Made by a program: the position numbers and the translations under genes
Shown here: piece by piece, positions 19,967 through 28,740 of the stretch
Numbering within the stretch: position 1 is the first letter of the stretch
Layout of the letters: each line of letters opens with the position of its first letter
From: Ga0077555 sp963746315
GTDB taxonomy: Bacteria > Pseudomonadota > Alphaproteobacteria > Rhizobiales > Hyphomicrobiaceae
DNA: 64,000 nt
NCBI GenBank assembly: GCA_963746315.1
Contig: CAVVAR010000012.1
Coordinates: 1,426,001 to 1,490,000, forward strand
Direction: 5' to 3'
Notes under the pieces: generated by a model
Databases searched by the model: none
What the model was told of the DNA's origin: nothing
Seen by the model: only the letters and a program-made list of their open reading frames with translations

Positions 19967-21124
19967 TCAGACCCGCATGAAGACGGTGGCCATCGCCTGA
20001 CCTCCGGCAGCGCCGATGACGACAGCGCCACGGGTTCCGGGGCGTACGTCCTCGTCGCGTACGAGACGCGTGAAGAGGCGGACGGCGAGCACGGCGCTCG
20101 CAGCGCCGGCAGGTTGTCCGCGCGCGACCTGTCCGCCTTCGGCATTGACGATCCTTTCGGGCAGATCCAGCACGGCACGGAAGGCGATCGCCTGAACCGC
20201 GGACGTCTCGCCGAGCTCGATGGCGTGTAGATCCGAGAGCGGCGGGCAACCACTGCGTCCAGCGAGCATGCGGGCGGCGGCCATCGGCGCCTCGATGTCG
20301 GCGCTCGATGCGACGCCGACGGAGGCGCTCGCCTCGACGACGAGCGCGGGCGGTCGGCCGAGCTGCTGGTAGACGCGCTCCGACACGGCCACCACGAATG
20401 CGGCCGCGTCGGCCGGAAGGCTGGAGTTGCCGGCGGTGATGGTGCCGTCGCCGAGCAGGGACGGAAAGGCTTCCATGTCGTCGATGTCCGGCTCGTCGAC
20501 GAGCTCGTCCCGGGTTTCCTCGGGCTTGTTGCGGAGCGCCACGATCTCGCGCGTGAAGCGCCTGGCGTCCCGCGCCAGAGAGGCCTTGATATGGCTGGCG
20601 ATCGTGTACTCGTCTTGAACGTTCCTCGGGATCTCGAGCCGCCTGGCGAGGTCTTCTGCGGCCTCGACGGCAGCGTGATCGCCGACCTCGCCGTTGTCAG
20701 ATTGAGCGAGGCCGATGAAACGTGGCAGGTGAAAGAGGGTGCGGGGTTTGGCCAGACGCCAGGGCGCGGTCGAGAGCGCCTCGGCGCCGCCAGCAGCGAC
20801 GACGTCGGCTTCGCCAGCAGCAATGCGACCGATGGCATTGGTGATGGCCTCGAGGCCCGAGGCCGCGTGACGATCGACGGTAAGCGTCACGCAATGGTCG
20901 GGAAGGTTTGCGAAAAGCGCGATCAGGCGGGCGGGATTGTTGCCGGCAGTGGTGTTCCCGGCGACCAGGACCTCGACCCGCGATGGCTCGATCCGCGCGT
21001 CCTCGACTGCCTGCAACAGCACCGGCGGGGCCAGATCCTCGAGGCGGCGATTGCGGTGCAGGCCGCCAAGGCGGCCGTTTGCGGAGCGGCGGGCGGCGAC
21101 GATATAGGCTTTGGTGCGGGTCAT
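19967..21124 (-). CDS. Thiolase-family protein lacking catalytic residues
   Basis: 385 aa from the ATG at 21124 (MTRTKAYIVAARRS). The fold is clearly thiolase (GRLGGLHRNRRLEDLAPPVL, AGNNPARLIAL, GGAEALSTAPW). However, the active-site Cys position, normally CxSG or CGSG, reads HAASGLEAI; the NEAFA block reads ELGETSAVQAIAF; the GHP motif reads GQPAGAA; and the C-terminal Cys-x-Gly reads VIGAAGG. All four catalytic elements are therefore altered while the frame is intact. It probably does not make or break acyl-CoA bonds; a binding, regulatory or lipid-transfer-like role is possible. It converges on the dksA-like gene and is divergent from zur. Confidence 0.85.
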   Translation of the reverse strand: MTRTKAYIVAARRSANGRLGGLHRNRRLEDLAPPVLLQAVEDARIEPSRVEVLVAGNTTAGNNPARLIALFANLPDHCVTLTVDRHAASGLEAITNAIGRIAAGEADVVAAGGAEALSTAPWRLAKPRTLFHLPRFIGLAQSDNGEVGDHAAVEAAEDLARRLEIPRNVQDEYTIASHIKASLARDARRFTREIVALRNKPEETRDELVDEPDIDDMEAFPSLLGDGTITAGNSSLPADAAAFVVAVSERVYQQLGRPPALVVEASASVGVASSADIEAPMAAARMLAGRSGCPPLSDLHAIELGETSAVQAIAFRAVLDLPERIVNAEGGQVARGQPAGAASAVLAVRLFTRLVRDEDVRPGTRGAVVIGAAGGQAMATVFMRV

Positions 21125-21262
21125 CGGGGGCAAATACTCGGGCTACGGGTTGCCGCTCGCGGGCGCGGACATGCGTTAAGAACTGGCGTCAAGTCCAACC
21201 ACACCACGACAAATTGGCAAAAAGACGCAAGGTTTCGGTCGGGATCGGCGCTCGGGGACACA

Positions 21263-21283
21263 GTTATGTTATATGTTTACATC
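21263..21283. promoter_or_regulatory. Candidate Zur operator
   Basis: GTTATGTTATATGTTTACATC is an imperfect palindrome with ATGT and ACAT ends and resembles alphaproteobacterial Zur boxes, which centre on ATGTTATA-type half sites. It lies 66 nt before the zur ATG in the 224-nt region divergent to the thiolase gene, so autoregulation of the zinc operon is likely. Confidence 0.45.
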
Positions 21284-21348
21284 GCGGAGCGCTCATGTTC
21301 CGTGCCCGCAGCCAACGCTCTATGCCGGATCACGGGAGACGCACAGCG

Positions 21349-21861
21349 ATGAAGCCTAGGCCGTCCGCATCGGGCTTTCCGGTTCCGGATCACGATCACG
21401 ACTGTTGCGTGGCGGAGGTGATCGAGCGGGCAGCAGCGGCGTTCGAGCGGCAGGGGCTGCGGCTGACGGAGCTGCGGCGGCACGTTCTCGAGGAGGTCGC
21501 GGCTTCGCACAGGGCCGTCGGCGCCTACGATGTGCTCGAGCGCCTGGCCAGCAAGGGTGGACGGCGGCTGGCGCCGATATCGATCTATCGCGCGCTCGAC
21601 ACGCTGGTGGCGGCCGGCGTCGTGCACCGGCTGGAAAGCCGTAACGCCTTCTTTGCATGCCATGTCGCGCACGGCGGCAACCGTCGCCAGATCGTGTTGG
21701 CCTGCGATGAGTGCGGGGCGGTGGCCGAGGTTCCTCGGCCGGGCGTGTTCGATGACATCCAGGCGGCGGCGGGCGCGGTCGGATTTCGCATGAGTCAGGC
21801 TCTGGTCGAGGTGAGCGGCGCCTGCGCGGCCTGTGCCCAGCCGGATCGGCGGGCGGAATGA
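21349..21861 (+). CDS. zur: Zinc uptake regulator, Fur family (Zur)
   Basis: This is a 170-aa Fur-family repressor. It has an N-terminal His-rich stretch (DHDHDCC), a winged helix with LRLTELRRHVLEEVA and APISIYRALDTLVAAGVVHRL, and a C-terminal dimer domain with the metal pair CDEC and a terminal CAAC structural zinc pair. It senses Zn(II) and represses zinc import. The ATG at 21349 follows GGGAGA. Its stop overlaps the znuC start (ATGA), so repressor and transporter are made together. The znuCB context distinguishes it from Fur or Irr. Confidence 0.92.
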   Translation: MKPRPSASGFPVPDHDHDCCVAEVIERAAAAFERQGLRLTELRRHVLEEVAASHRAVGAYDVLERLASKGGRRLAPISIYRALDTLVAAGVVHRLESRNAFFACHVAHGGNRRQIVLACDECGAVAEVPRPGVFDDIQAAAGAVGFRMSQALVEVSGACAACAQPDRRAE

Positions 21862-22787
21862 CCGAGCAGCGGGACAGGTCGTGGCTCGGGCCGCGTGCCG
21901 CGAGCCTTCCAGCACGCGGCGCGGATGGGCATGGCCACGATCATGCGGCACACGACCATTGCGGTCACGATCATCCTCCAGTTGCCCCTGGTGCACGACG
22001 CCGTGCATCGGGCCCGACAGGCGAGGTGCTCATCTCGGGTCGCGAAATCACGATGGCGCGCGGCGGACGCAGCATCCTCGACCACGTGGACATCGATATT
22101 GCGGCCGGCGAGATCGTAACGCTGATCGGTCCGAATGGCGCCGGTAAGACATCGCTCGTGCGCATCCTGCTTGGGCTGGAAATGCCGGATTCCGGGACGG
22201 TGACACGGTCGCCGGGGCTGGTCGTCGGATACGTGCCGCAACGGTTCGAGCGCGACGCCGCGATTCCGATGACGGTCCAGCGCTTCCTGACGCTCGGTGC
22301 GCGGGTTCCGCAAGACCGGTTGCTGCGTTGCCTCGACGAGGTCGGTGCCGGCCGGGTCGTGGACCGGCAGCTAGGCCAATTGTCGGGCGGAGAGTTGCAG
22401 CGCGTGGTGCTGGCGCGCGCGCTGGTGCGCGAGCCGAAGCTGCTGGTGCTCGACGAGCCGGCGCGTGGTGTCGATCATCTGGGCGAGGCGGATCTCTATG
22501 CCTTGATCGGGCGGTTGCGCGACGAGCGCGGCCTGAGCGTTCTCCTCGTCAGCCACGATCTGCACGTGGTCATGGCGCAAAGCGACCGCGTCCTGTGCAT
22601 CAATCGGCACGTCTGCTGCCACGGCGTTCCGGAGACGGTGGCGCAGCATCCGGAATACGTACGGCTGTTCGGCGACGCCGCACGGGCGTTCGGCATCTAT
22701 CAGCATCATCACGACCACGCGCACGGTCTCGGCGGCGAGCCGCTGCCGCCCGGCGGCGCTGGCGGCGGAGACAAGTCTCATGCTTGA
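21858..22787 (+). CDS. znuC: Zinc ABC transporter ATP-binding protein with His-rich ends
   Basis: This is a 309-aa ABC ATPase. Walker A GPNGAGKTS, signature LSGGELQRV, Walker B LLVLDEP and the H-loop SHD are present, and the ending CCHGVPETVAQHPEY is typical of ZnuC. Unlike most ZnuC it has a 50-residue N-terminal extension with HGHDHAAHDHCGHDH and a C-terminal tail with QHHHDHAHG, both likely to bind zinc. It is coupled to zur by an ATGA overlap and overlaps znuB by 8 nt. Confidence 0.93.
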   Translation: MTEQRDRSWLGPRAASLPARGADGHGHDHAAHDHCGHDHPPVAPGARRRASGPTGEVLISGREITMARGGRSILDHVDIDIAAGEIVTLIGPNGAGKTSLVRILLGLEMPDSGTVTRSPGLVVGYVPQRFERDAAIPMTVQRFLTLGARVPQDRLLRCLDEVGAGRVVDRQLGQLSGGELQRVVLARALVREPKLLVLDEPARGVDHLGEADLYALIGRLRDERGLSVLLVSHDLHVVMAQSDRVLCINRHVCCHGVPETVAQHPEYVRLFGDAARAFGIYQHHHDHAHGLGGEPLPPGGAGGGDKSHA

Positions 22788-23577
22788 GCCGTTCCTCGTC
22801 CGCGCGCTCGTCGCAGCGGTGGGCGTCGGGCTTGTCGCCGCGCCACTTGGCTGCCTCGTCGTTTGGCGGCGCATGTCCTACTTCGGCGCGACGATCGCAC
22901 ATGGCGGTCTTCTCGGAGTCGCACTCGGGCTCGCACTCGAGATCGACCTGACGCTCGGCGTCGTCGTGGTCGCGCTGATGATCGGCGGATTGCTCGTCGG
23001 CCTCGGACGTCAGCGTATCGTGCCGGCCGACAGTCTGCTCGGCATTCTTTCACATGCGGCCCTGGCAGGCGGGATCGTGGCGGCCTCGCACCTGTCAGGG
23101 CAGCGCCTGGATCTGATGGGGTATCTGTTCGGCGACGTGCTTGCCGTGAGCGGAGGCGATCTCGCGTGGCTCGGGATCGGCGGCGCGCTGGTGCTGGGTG
23201 TCATCGCGGCGTTGTGGCGAACGCTGGTCGCCGTCGCCGTCCACGAGGAGCTGGCCCAGGCGGAAGGCCTTCCCGTGGCGCGCGCCGAAGCTGCCCTTGT
23301 GGTTCTGCTGGCGTTGACGGTCGCGATCGCCATGAAAATAGTCGGCGTGTTGTTGATCGTAGCTTTTCTCGTGATGCCGGCGGCAGCAGCGAGACCCTTT
23401 GCCTCGACGCCGGAGGCAATGGCCGCGATCGCGGCGGTCATCGGGGCCGTCGGTGCGGCGATCGGACTGGGACTTTCGATGTCGGCGGACGTTCCCGGTG
23501 GTCCCGCGATCGTCCTTGTTTTGTCGGCGGCAAGCCTCGGCGCCATCGCGTGGAGCGCGCGCAAGGGCGGTGGCTGA
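22780..23577 (+). CDS. znuB: Zinc ABC transporter permease
   Basis: A 265-aa ABC-3 family permease with about eight membrane helices. LGCLVVWRRMSYFGATIAHG near the N-terminus and the late block MKIVGVLLIVAFLVMPAAAARP are family signatures. It forms the membrane channel with ZnuC. The zinc-binding protein ZnuA is not next to it, so a remote gene must supply it. Confidence 0.94.
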   Translation: MLEPFLVRALVAAVGVGLVAAPLGCLVVWRRMSYFGATIAHGGLLGVALGLALEIDLTLGVVVVALMIGGLLVGLGRQRIVPADSLLGILSHAALAGGIVAASHLSGQRLDLMGYLFGDVLAVSGGDLAWLGIGGALVLGVIAALWRTLVAVAVHEELAQAEGLPVARAEAALVVLLALTVAIAMKIVGVLLIVAFLVMPAAAARPFASTPEAMAAIAAVIGAVGAAIGLGLSMSADVPGGPAIVLVLSAASLGAIAWSARKGGG

Positions 23578-23603
23578 GGCCTTGGCTGCCGCTTTCCGTG
23601 CTC

Positions 23604-26105
23604 TCACGTCCCGCGCGGCTTGGCGCGCGCTGTGGGAGCGGCGTTGGCCGGATCGTCGGGCCAGACGTGTTTCGGATAACGGCCCTTCATGTCGGCTTTG
23701 ACGTCGCGCCACGAGCCGGTCCAGAAGCCCGGAAGATCGCGCGTAATCTGAATGGGCCGCGCCGCTGGCGAGAGCAGATGGAAGGTCAGCGGCAGGCGAC
23801 CACTCGCGATCGCCGGGTGCGTCTTGAGCCCGAACAGCTCCTGCACGCGGCAGGCGACGACGGGCGCGCCGTCGCTCTCGTAGTCGATCGCGTGGCGATT
23901 TCCCGTGGGCGCTTCGAAGTGGGTTGGCGCGTCGGCCTCGAGGCGTTGCTTCAGCGACCAGGGCAGGAGTGCGTCGAGCGCGTTGCCGAGCTGGTCGGCG
24001 CCGATGTCGGCGAGGCGCGTGGCACCCGCGATGAATGGCGCGAGCCAAGCGGCGGCCGTCGTCGCGAGTGCGTCGTCGGAGAGGTCAGGCCAACTCGCGC
24101 GTTGGTCCTCGGGCAGTGCACTCCTGACGAACGTAACGCGGTCGCGAAGCTGGCGCTGGGCGCGGCTCCACGGCAGGCGATCGATACCAATGCGGGCGAT
24201 GCCTTCGGCGAGGGCAATGGCCGAGGCCTCGTCGGCAGCCACGGAACGCGGCTCGCTGGCGAGCACGATTGCGCCGAGGCGCCGCTCGGCACGTGCGCGA
24301 AGCGAAGCGGTCGTCGGGTCGAAGATCGTTTCAGTTCGCGCCTCGATACGGTCGCCGGCAATGCGTTCGAGATCGCCGTCGTCGAGCCGTGCCGCGAGCA
24401 GAATGCGCGACGATGCGGCGACGCCGGACATCTCGGCGACGACGAGGAACGGCGCATCGGCGAGTGGGCTCGCGGGATCGACAAGGCCGGCGCGTCCGTT
24501 GGCGAGCAGGAACGTGCCGCGTGCGCCACGCGCCTTGGCGATGCGATCGGGGAACGCGAGGGCGAGGAGCGCCGCGGTGGAGGCTGGGCCATCCTTGCGC
24601 GAGGTGCCGGACTTTCTATGCCCTCGCGTTGCCGTCTCGGCCCAACCGGACGCCATGCGGCGCAAGGCTTCGGCGCGCGGTCCTCGTTCGCGGCGCAGTC
24701 CCTGCAACCGGTCGTCGAGATCGAGTGACAAGCCACCCGCGCCGCGCTCGGAGAGAACGGCCGCGATCAGCGCGGCATTCGTGGCTGCGCCGATCTCAGC
24801 GGCGGCATGGATCATGCGTGCGAGACGCGGTGCGAGCGGCAGATCCCGCAGGGCGCGTCCGGTCTCGGTCAGCCGACCATCTGGCTCGATGGCACCGAGC
24901 GCGATCAACTCGTCGCGGGCGGCGGCAAGTGCACCTTGCGGCGGCGGATCGAGCCACCAAAGCTGCGTTGGATTGGTCACGCCCCAAGACGCACAGTCGA
25001 GCACGAGGGACGTGAGATCGGCCGCGAGCATCTCGGGCGCGGTGAAAGCGAGCAGGCCTTGCGTCTCGGGCTCGCTCCAAAGCCGATAGCCGACGCCCGG
25101 CTCGGTTCGCCCGGCGCGGCCGCGGCGCTGATCGGCGGTCGCCCGCGAGACGCGCACGGTTTCGAGACGCGTCACGCCGGCGCCCGCATCATAGCGCGGC
25201 AGCCGCTCGAGGCCGCAATCGACCACGATGCGCACGCCGTCGATGGTGATCGAGGTTTGCGCGATCGCGGTGGCGAGCACGACCTTGCGGCGACCGGCGG
25301 CGGGAGGACGGATCGCCTCGCGCTGCAGCTTGCCGTCCAATCCGCCATGCAACTCGACGATGTCGACGTCGGGCTCGCGAATGCTGTCGCGCAGGCGCTC
25401 GGCGGCACGACGGATCTCGCCTTGCCCAGGAAGAAATGCGAGCAGCGATCCGGTTTCCTCTTCGAGCGCGCGGCGCACGGCGGCGGCGGTCGCATCGGCG
25501 ATGCTGGTGCGCTCGGGTGGGCGGCCGAGATAGCGCGTGTCGATCGGATACGCGCGGCCTTCCGACCGGACGACCGGTGTCGCTTCACCGAGCAGTTTCG
25601 CGACGCGCGCACCATCGAGCGTGGCGGACATCACCAGAATACGCAGGTCGTCGCGCAGGCCGGCGCGGGCATCAAGGGCAAGAGCAAGGCCAAGATCCGC
25701 ATCGAGCGAGCGCTCGTGGTACTCGTCGAAGATCACGAGGCCGACACCGTCGAGTGACGGATCGTCGAGAATGAGCCGCGTGAAAACGCCCTCGGTGACG
25801 ACCTCGATTCGGGTTCGTGCCGACACACGCGTGTCGAGCCGCGCGCGCAGGCCGATGGTCTCGCCGACACGCTCGCCGCGCAACTCGGCCATGCGCTCGG
25901 CGGCGGCACGCGCTGCAATCCGGCGCGGCTCGAGCAGCAGAATTTTCCGGCCCGACAACCACGCCTCGTCGAGCAGTGCCGGTGGCACGGCCGTCGTCTT
26001 GCCCGCGCCCGGCGGCGCCACCAGCACGGCGGAGGTTCCACGCGCCATTGCCTCGCGCAACTCCGGCAGCGCCTCGAGAACGGGGAGGTTGTCAGCGACG
26101 GCCAC
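23604..26105 (-). CDS. hrpB: ATP-dependent helicase HrpB
   Basis: This is an 833-aa DEAH-type helicase. Motif I is APPGAGKTTAVP, motif II FDEYHERSLDADL, motif III MSATLDG and motif VI QRRGRAGRTEPG. HA2 and HrpB C-terminal domains follow, ending LPGFWTGSWRDVKADMKGRY with PDDP, as in other HrpB proteins. It probably unwinds RNA; the physiological role of HrpB is poorly known. The start codon is GTG at 26105. It converges on znuB. Confidence 0.93.
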   Translation of the reverse strand: MAVADNLPVLEALPELREAMARGTSAVLVAPPGAGKTTAVPPALLDEAWLSGRKILLLEPRRIAARAAAERMAELRGERVGETIGLRARLDTRVSARTRIEVVTEGVFTRLILDDPSLDGVGLVIFDEYHERSLDADLGLALALDARAGLRDDLRILVMSATLDGARVAKLLGEATPVVRSEGRAYPIDTRYLGRPPERTSIADATAAAVRRALEEETGSLLAFLPGQGEIRRAAERLRDSIREPDVDIVELHGGLDGKLQREAIRPPAAGRRKVVLATAIAQTSITIDGVRIVVDCGLERLPRYDAGAGVTRLETVRVSRATADQRRGRAGRTEPGVGYRLWSEPETQGLLAFTAPEMLAADLTSLVLDCASWGVTNPTQLWWLDPPPQGALAAARDELIALGAIEPDGRLTETGRALRDLPLAPRLARMIHAAAEIGAATNAALIAAVLSERGAGGLSLDLDDRLQGLRRERGPRAEALRRMASGWAETATRGHRKSGTSRKDGPASTAALLALAFPDRIAKARGARGTFLLANGRAGLVDPASPLADAPFLVVAEMSGVAASSRILLAARLDDGDLERIAGDRIEARTETIFDPTTASLRARAERRLGAIVLASEPRSVAADEASAIALAEGIARIGIDRLPWSRAQRQLRDRVTFVRSALPEDQRASWPDLSDDALATTAAAWLAPFIAGATRLADIGADQLGNALDALLPWSLKQRLEADAPTHFEAPTGNRHAIDYESDGAPVVACRVQELFGLKTHPAIASGRLPLTFHLLSPAARPIQITRDLPGFWTGSWRDVKADMKGRYPKHVWPDDPANAAPTARAKPRGT

Positions 26106-26187
26106 TCTCGGCGTATCCTTTGGAGCTTGGAGTCACAGGAGTTGCCGTAATCTCCGGGCCAATGGGAAGCAACACAATCCCTCGTCT

Positions 26188-26320
26188 GTCATGGTCGGGC
26201 TTGTCCCGACCACCTATCGATCAACAGGCGCGGCGATAGCGATTTGCCTCCCGCTCGCAGTACGGCATGATTGGCGGGACAAGCGGCGAAATGGGTCCTC
26301 TGGACAAGCCCGAGGATGAC
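26188..26320. repeat. CTTGT-loop dispersed repeat, inverted pair
   Basis: GTCATGGTCGGGCTTGTCCC (from 26188) forms a GGTCGGG/CCCGACC hairpin around CTTGT. A diverged inverted copy, GGTCCTCTGGACAAGCCCGA and on (26295-26320), closes the element about 80 nt later. Related copies occur at 35381 and 45775. This intergenic type is widespread in alphaproteobacteria. Confidence 0.7.
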
Positions 26321-26377
26321 AGCCGTGGGCGTCCCATGGGCTTGTCGGACCGGTAACAAGAGAGCGGAGTTTTCGCC

Positions 26378-27193
26378 ATGCGCATCATCGACGCCCAGAT
26401 CCATCTGTGGACCAAAGGCCATGTCGTCGCCCCGCACCGGGCGACGCCTTACCTGCTCGACGAGGCCATCCGCGACATGGATGCCGCGGGCGTCCACGGT
26501 GCGATCCTGCATCCGCCGAGCTGGGACGACGCTTCGCATGCGCAAGCCGCCGAGGCCGTCGCGGCCCATCCCGATCGCTTCGCCATTCTCGGCCGCATTC
26601 CGCTCGACGAGCCCGCGCGCCACAGCGAGATCGCAACGTGGCTCGAGCAGCCGGGCATGGTCGGCCTCAGATACACGTTCCTCAGGGACCACATGAAGAC
26701 GTGGCCGACGGACGGCACCATGGACTGGCTCTGGCCCGCGGCCGAGAAGCACGGCGTGCCGATCGCGATGCTGTGCGGCGAGTTCCTGCCGCTCGTCGGC
26801 GAGATTGCAGCGAAGCATCCGGGCCTGAAGCTCATCGTCGACCATTTCGGCGTGGCGCGCGGCAACAAGGACGCGGCGGCATTCGTGACGATCCCCGAAG
26901 TGTGCAAACTCGCGCGGCACCCGAACATCGCCGTGAAAGTCACGGGCGGCCCGCAGTACGTGACCGACGCCTATCCGTTCAGAAGCCTCACGCCGCACTA
27001 CAAAGCCATCTACGATGCCTTCGGCCCACGCCGCATGTTCTGGGGCACCGACATCACGCGGATGCCGTGCTCATGGGGCGAGTGCGTCTCCGCCTTCCGC
27101 GATCACCAGACGTGGCTTCCGGCGGCGGATATGGAGTGGGTGATGGGTCGCGGGATAGCGGAGTGGTTGGGGTGGGAGAAGGGGATGGTGTGA
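26378..27193 (+). CDS. Amidohydrolase family 2 (TIM-barrel metal-dependent hydrolase)
   Basis: The 271-aa protein opens MRIIDAQIHLW, a variant of the DxHxH metal site (here D-x-Q-x-H). It continues with the barrel strands HGAILHPPSW, GRIPLDEPARH, MVGLRYTF, LIVDHFGVARG and the late Asp in FWGTDITRMP. Members act as decarboxylases, lactonases or amidohydrolases. The first metal His is replaced by Gln, so metal binding may differ. No operon partners are visible and the substrate is unknown. Confidence 0.85.
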   Translation: MRIIDAQIHLWTKGHVVAPHRATPYLLDEAIRDMDAAGVHGAILHPPSWDDASHAQAAEAVAAHPDRFAILGRIPLDEPARHSEIATWLEQPGMVGLRYTFLRDHMKTWPTDGTMDWLWPAAEKHGVPIAMLCGEFLPLVGEIAAKHPGLKLIVDHFGVARGNKDAAAFVTIPEVCKLARHPNIAVKVTGGPQYVTDAYPFRSLTPHYKAIYDAFGPRRMFWGTDITRMPCSWGECVSAFRDHQTWLPAADMEWVMGRGIAEWLGWEKGMV

Positions 27194-27213
27194 GGTGGTG
27201 AGTTGTGCCGATG

Positions 27214-27922
27214 CTACTTCTTCGGCTTGGCATACCGACCGGCCACTACTGGCAGACAGAGCGCCTCCACACCGTTGACGAAAGCTTCAATTTTGGGATC
27301 GATTTCATCGGGAACCTTGCGCGAACCCTTCCAAACGTCTGCTTTGAGCTTCTTAGTCAGTTCAACCTCGCGTCCCAGGTCGCCATGGATCGCATCACTC
27401 AGGAGCATTTCAGCTGATACCTGTATTTCGGCACGCGCTTGGTGGATATTGGCAAATATCTTGGCGGCGTCTTTGCCGAATACAGCCATAAACCGAGGTT
27501 GCAACTTCCACGCACGGTCAAAATAGTCTTTGTGATTGTGAATTCGTTTTAGAGTCTGCAAAAAATGGACCAGCTGCCAAACGTTGCGCGGGTGTATCAA
27601 TCCCTTTCATCTCAGAGTATTCGCTATCGAACGTAAGCGCGTTTCGAATGCTATCGAAAATTTGCCCAGCCTCGTAAGCGAAGGCCAGTGCCTCAAGGGC
27701 TATATCGATCCGTCGTTCTTCAATTTTCTCCCGCTTCCATTTATTGAACGAGCGAAATCCTAATATCGCGATGGTCATCGTAATAGTGAAACCAATGAGC
27801 GTGAGAAGATGATTGAGGCCAAATGACCAAGCATCTACAGTCAACATGAATGCGTGTCCTCCACCGCACGAGCGCCACTCACCCCAACAATATCCCCTTA
27901 ATCTCCGAGTAACTCCGCGCAT
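27214..27922 (-). pseudogene. Membrane-anchored hypothetical protein, frameshifted
   Basis: Two overlapping open frames appear to be one gene. The N-terminal part (frame ending at 27518) has one transmembrane helix, LLTLIGFTITMTIAILGF, then a charged helical region ending in MKGIDTPAQR. The C-terminal part continues WQLVHFLQTLKRIHNHKDYFD and on to PKK at 27214. Removing one T (one A on the plus strand) near 27590 joins them into a protein of about 215 residues. The start is probably the ATG near 27847 (MLTVDAWSF). Codon use is less GC-rich than in its neighbours, suggesting acquisition. Function is unknown. Confidence 0.6.
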
Positions 27923-28697
27923 CCGGCGCGATCAGCAGCCCGCCCGTGTTGTCGCCCGGCCGGTACGCGCTGCCATCGTGCTTCGCGGCGTAGAACTCGT
28001 GCGCCGCCAGCATGGCGAGGCCGGGGAGGTGGTCCCAGGGCTCGGACTTGCCGTAGAGCACGAAGTGCGCGTCGCCGCGCAACAGCCGCATGTAGTCGAT
28101 GCCGGCGTAGATCACGCCGTCGAGCGCCTTGAAGCTCGCTTCCTTCGCCTGCAGCTCGGCGCGCCGGGCATCGGTGAGGTTGCGCTTGCCGAGAAGGCCG
28201 ATCATGTCGCCGACGCTCGCGGGAACGTCGACGCGGGCGTGTGAGGTCGCGGCCTTGCCGTCGCGGCCCATCCAGACGCCGTGATCCTTGCCGCCATAGG
28301 CGATCTCACCGAGCGCGGGCGCGTAGATCCATCCGGCCGTCGCGCGTCCGTCCTCGACCAGCGCCACCATCACCGTGAAATCCGGCTCGCCGCCCGCGAA
28401 CGCCTGCGTCCCGTCGATCGGGTCGATCACCCACACGGGCCCGCGCTCCTGCAAGCGGCGCATCACCGACGCATCCGCCGAGACGGCTTCCTCGCCGACG
28501 ACAAGCGAGCCCGGCAGATAAGCCGCAAGCCGCTCGGTCAAAGCAAACTCGGCCGCGCGGTCGGCGATCGTCACGAGATCGTCGGGGCCGGTCTTCTCGG
28601 AGACGTCGCCCGTGCCGAGATTGCGCCAGCGCGGCATCACCTCGGCAGCGGCGACCTCGGCCATGATGCGGGAGACGTCGGTGAGCAGCGTGGACAT
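27879..28697 (-). CDS. Inositol monophosphatase family protein (paralogue 1)
   Basis: The 272-aa phosphatase has GEEAVSAD, the metal site WVIDPIDGTQAF and the late WDHLPG motif (SEPWDHLPGLAML), the three conserved IMPase elements. Members hydrolyse inositol-phosphate, histidinol-phosphate or 3'-phosphoadenosine phosphates. The substrate is undetermined. The start ATG at 28697 has GGAG just upstream. A paralogue follows upstream on the same strand after 43 nt, so the two are probably co-transcribed. Its 3' end overlaps the 5' region of the broken gene at 27.2-27.9 kb. Confidence 0.88.
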   Translation of the reverse strand: MSTLLTDVSRIMAEVAAAEVMPRWRNLGTGDVSEKTGPDDLVTIADRAAEFALTERLAAYLPGSLVVGEEAVSADASVMRRLQERGPVWVIDPIDGTQAFAGGEPDFTVMVALVEDGRATAGWIYAPALGEIAYGGKDHGVWMGRDGKAATSHARVDVPASVGDMIGLLGKRNLTDARRAELQAKEASFKALDGVIYAGIDYMRLLRGDAHFVLYGKSEPWDHLPGLAMLAAHEFYAAKHDGSAYRPGDNTGGLLIAPDARSYSEIKGILLG

Positions 28698-28740
28698 GGA
28701 GATCTCCAAGAAGTTGCGCCGGCTATGGACCCGGATGATG

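Noticed and set aside
21349..21861. Reading the Fur-family gene as fur or irr
   Set aside because: It overlaps znuC and has the CDEC and CAAC zinc pairs expected of Zur.
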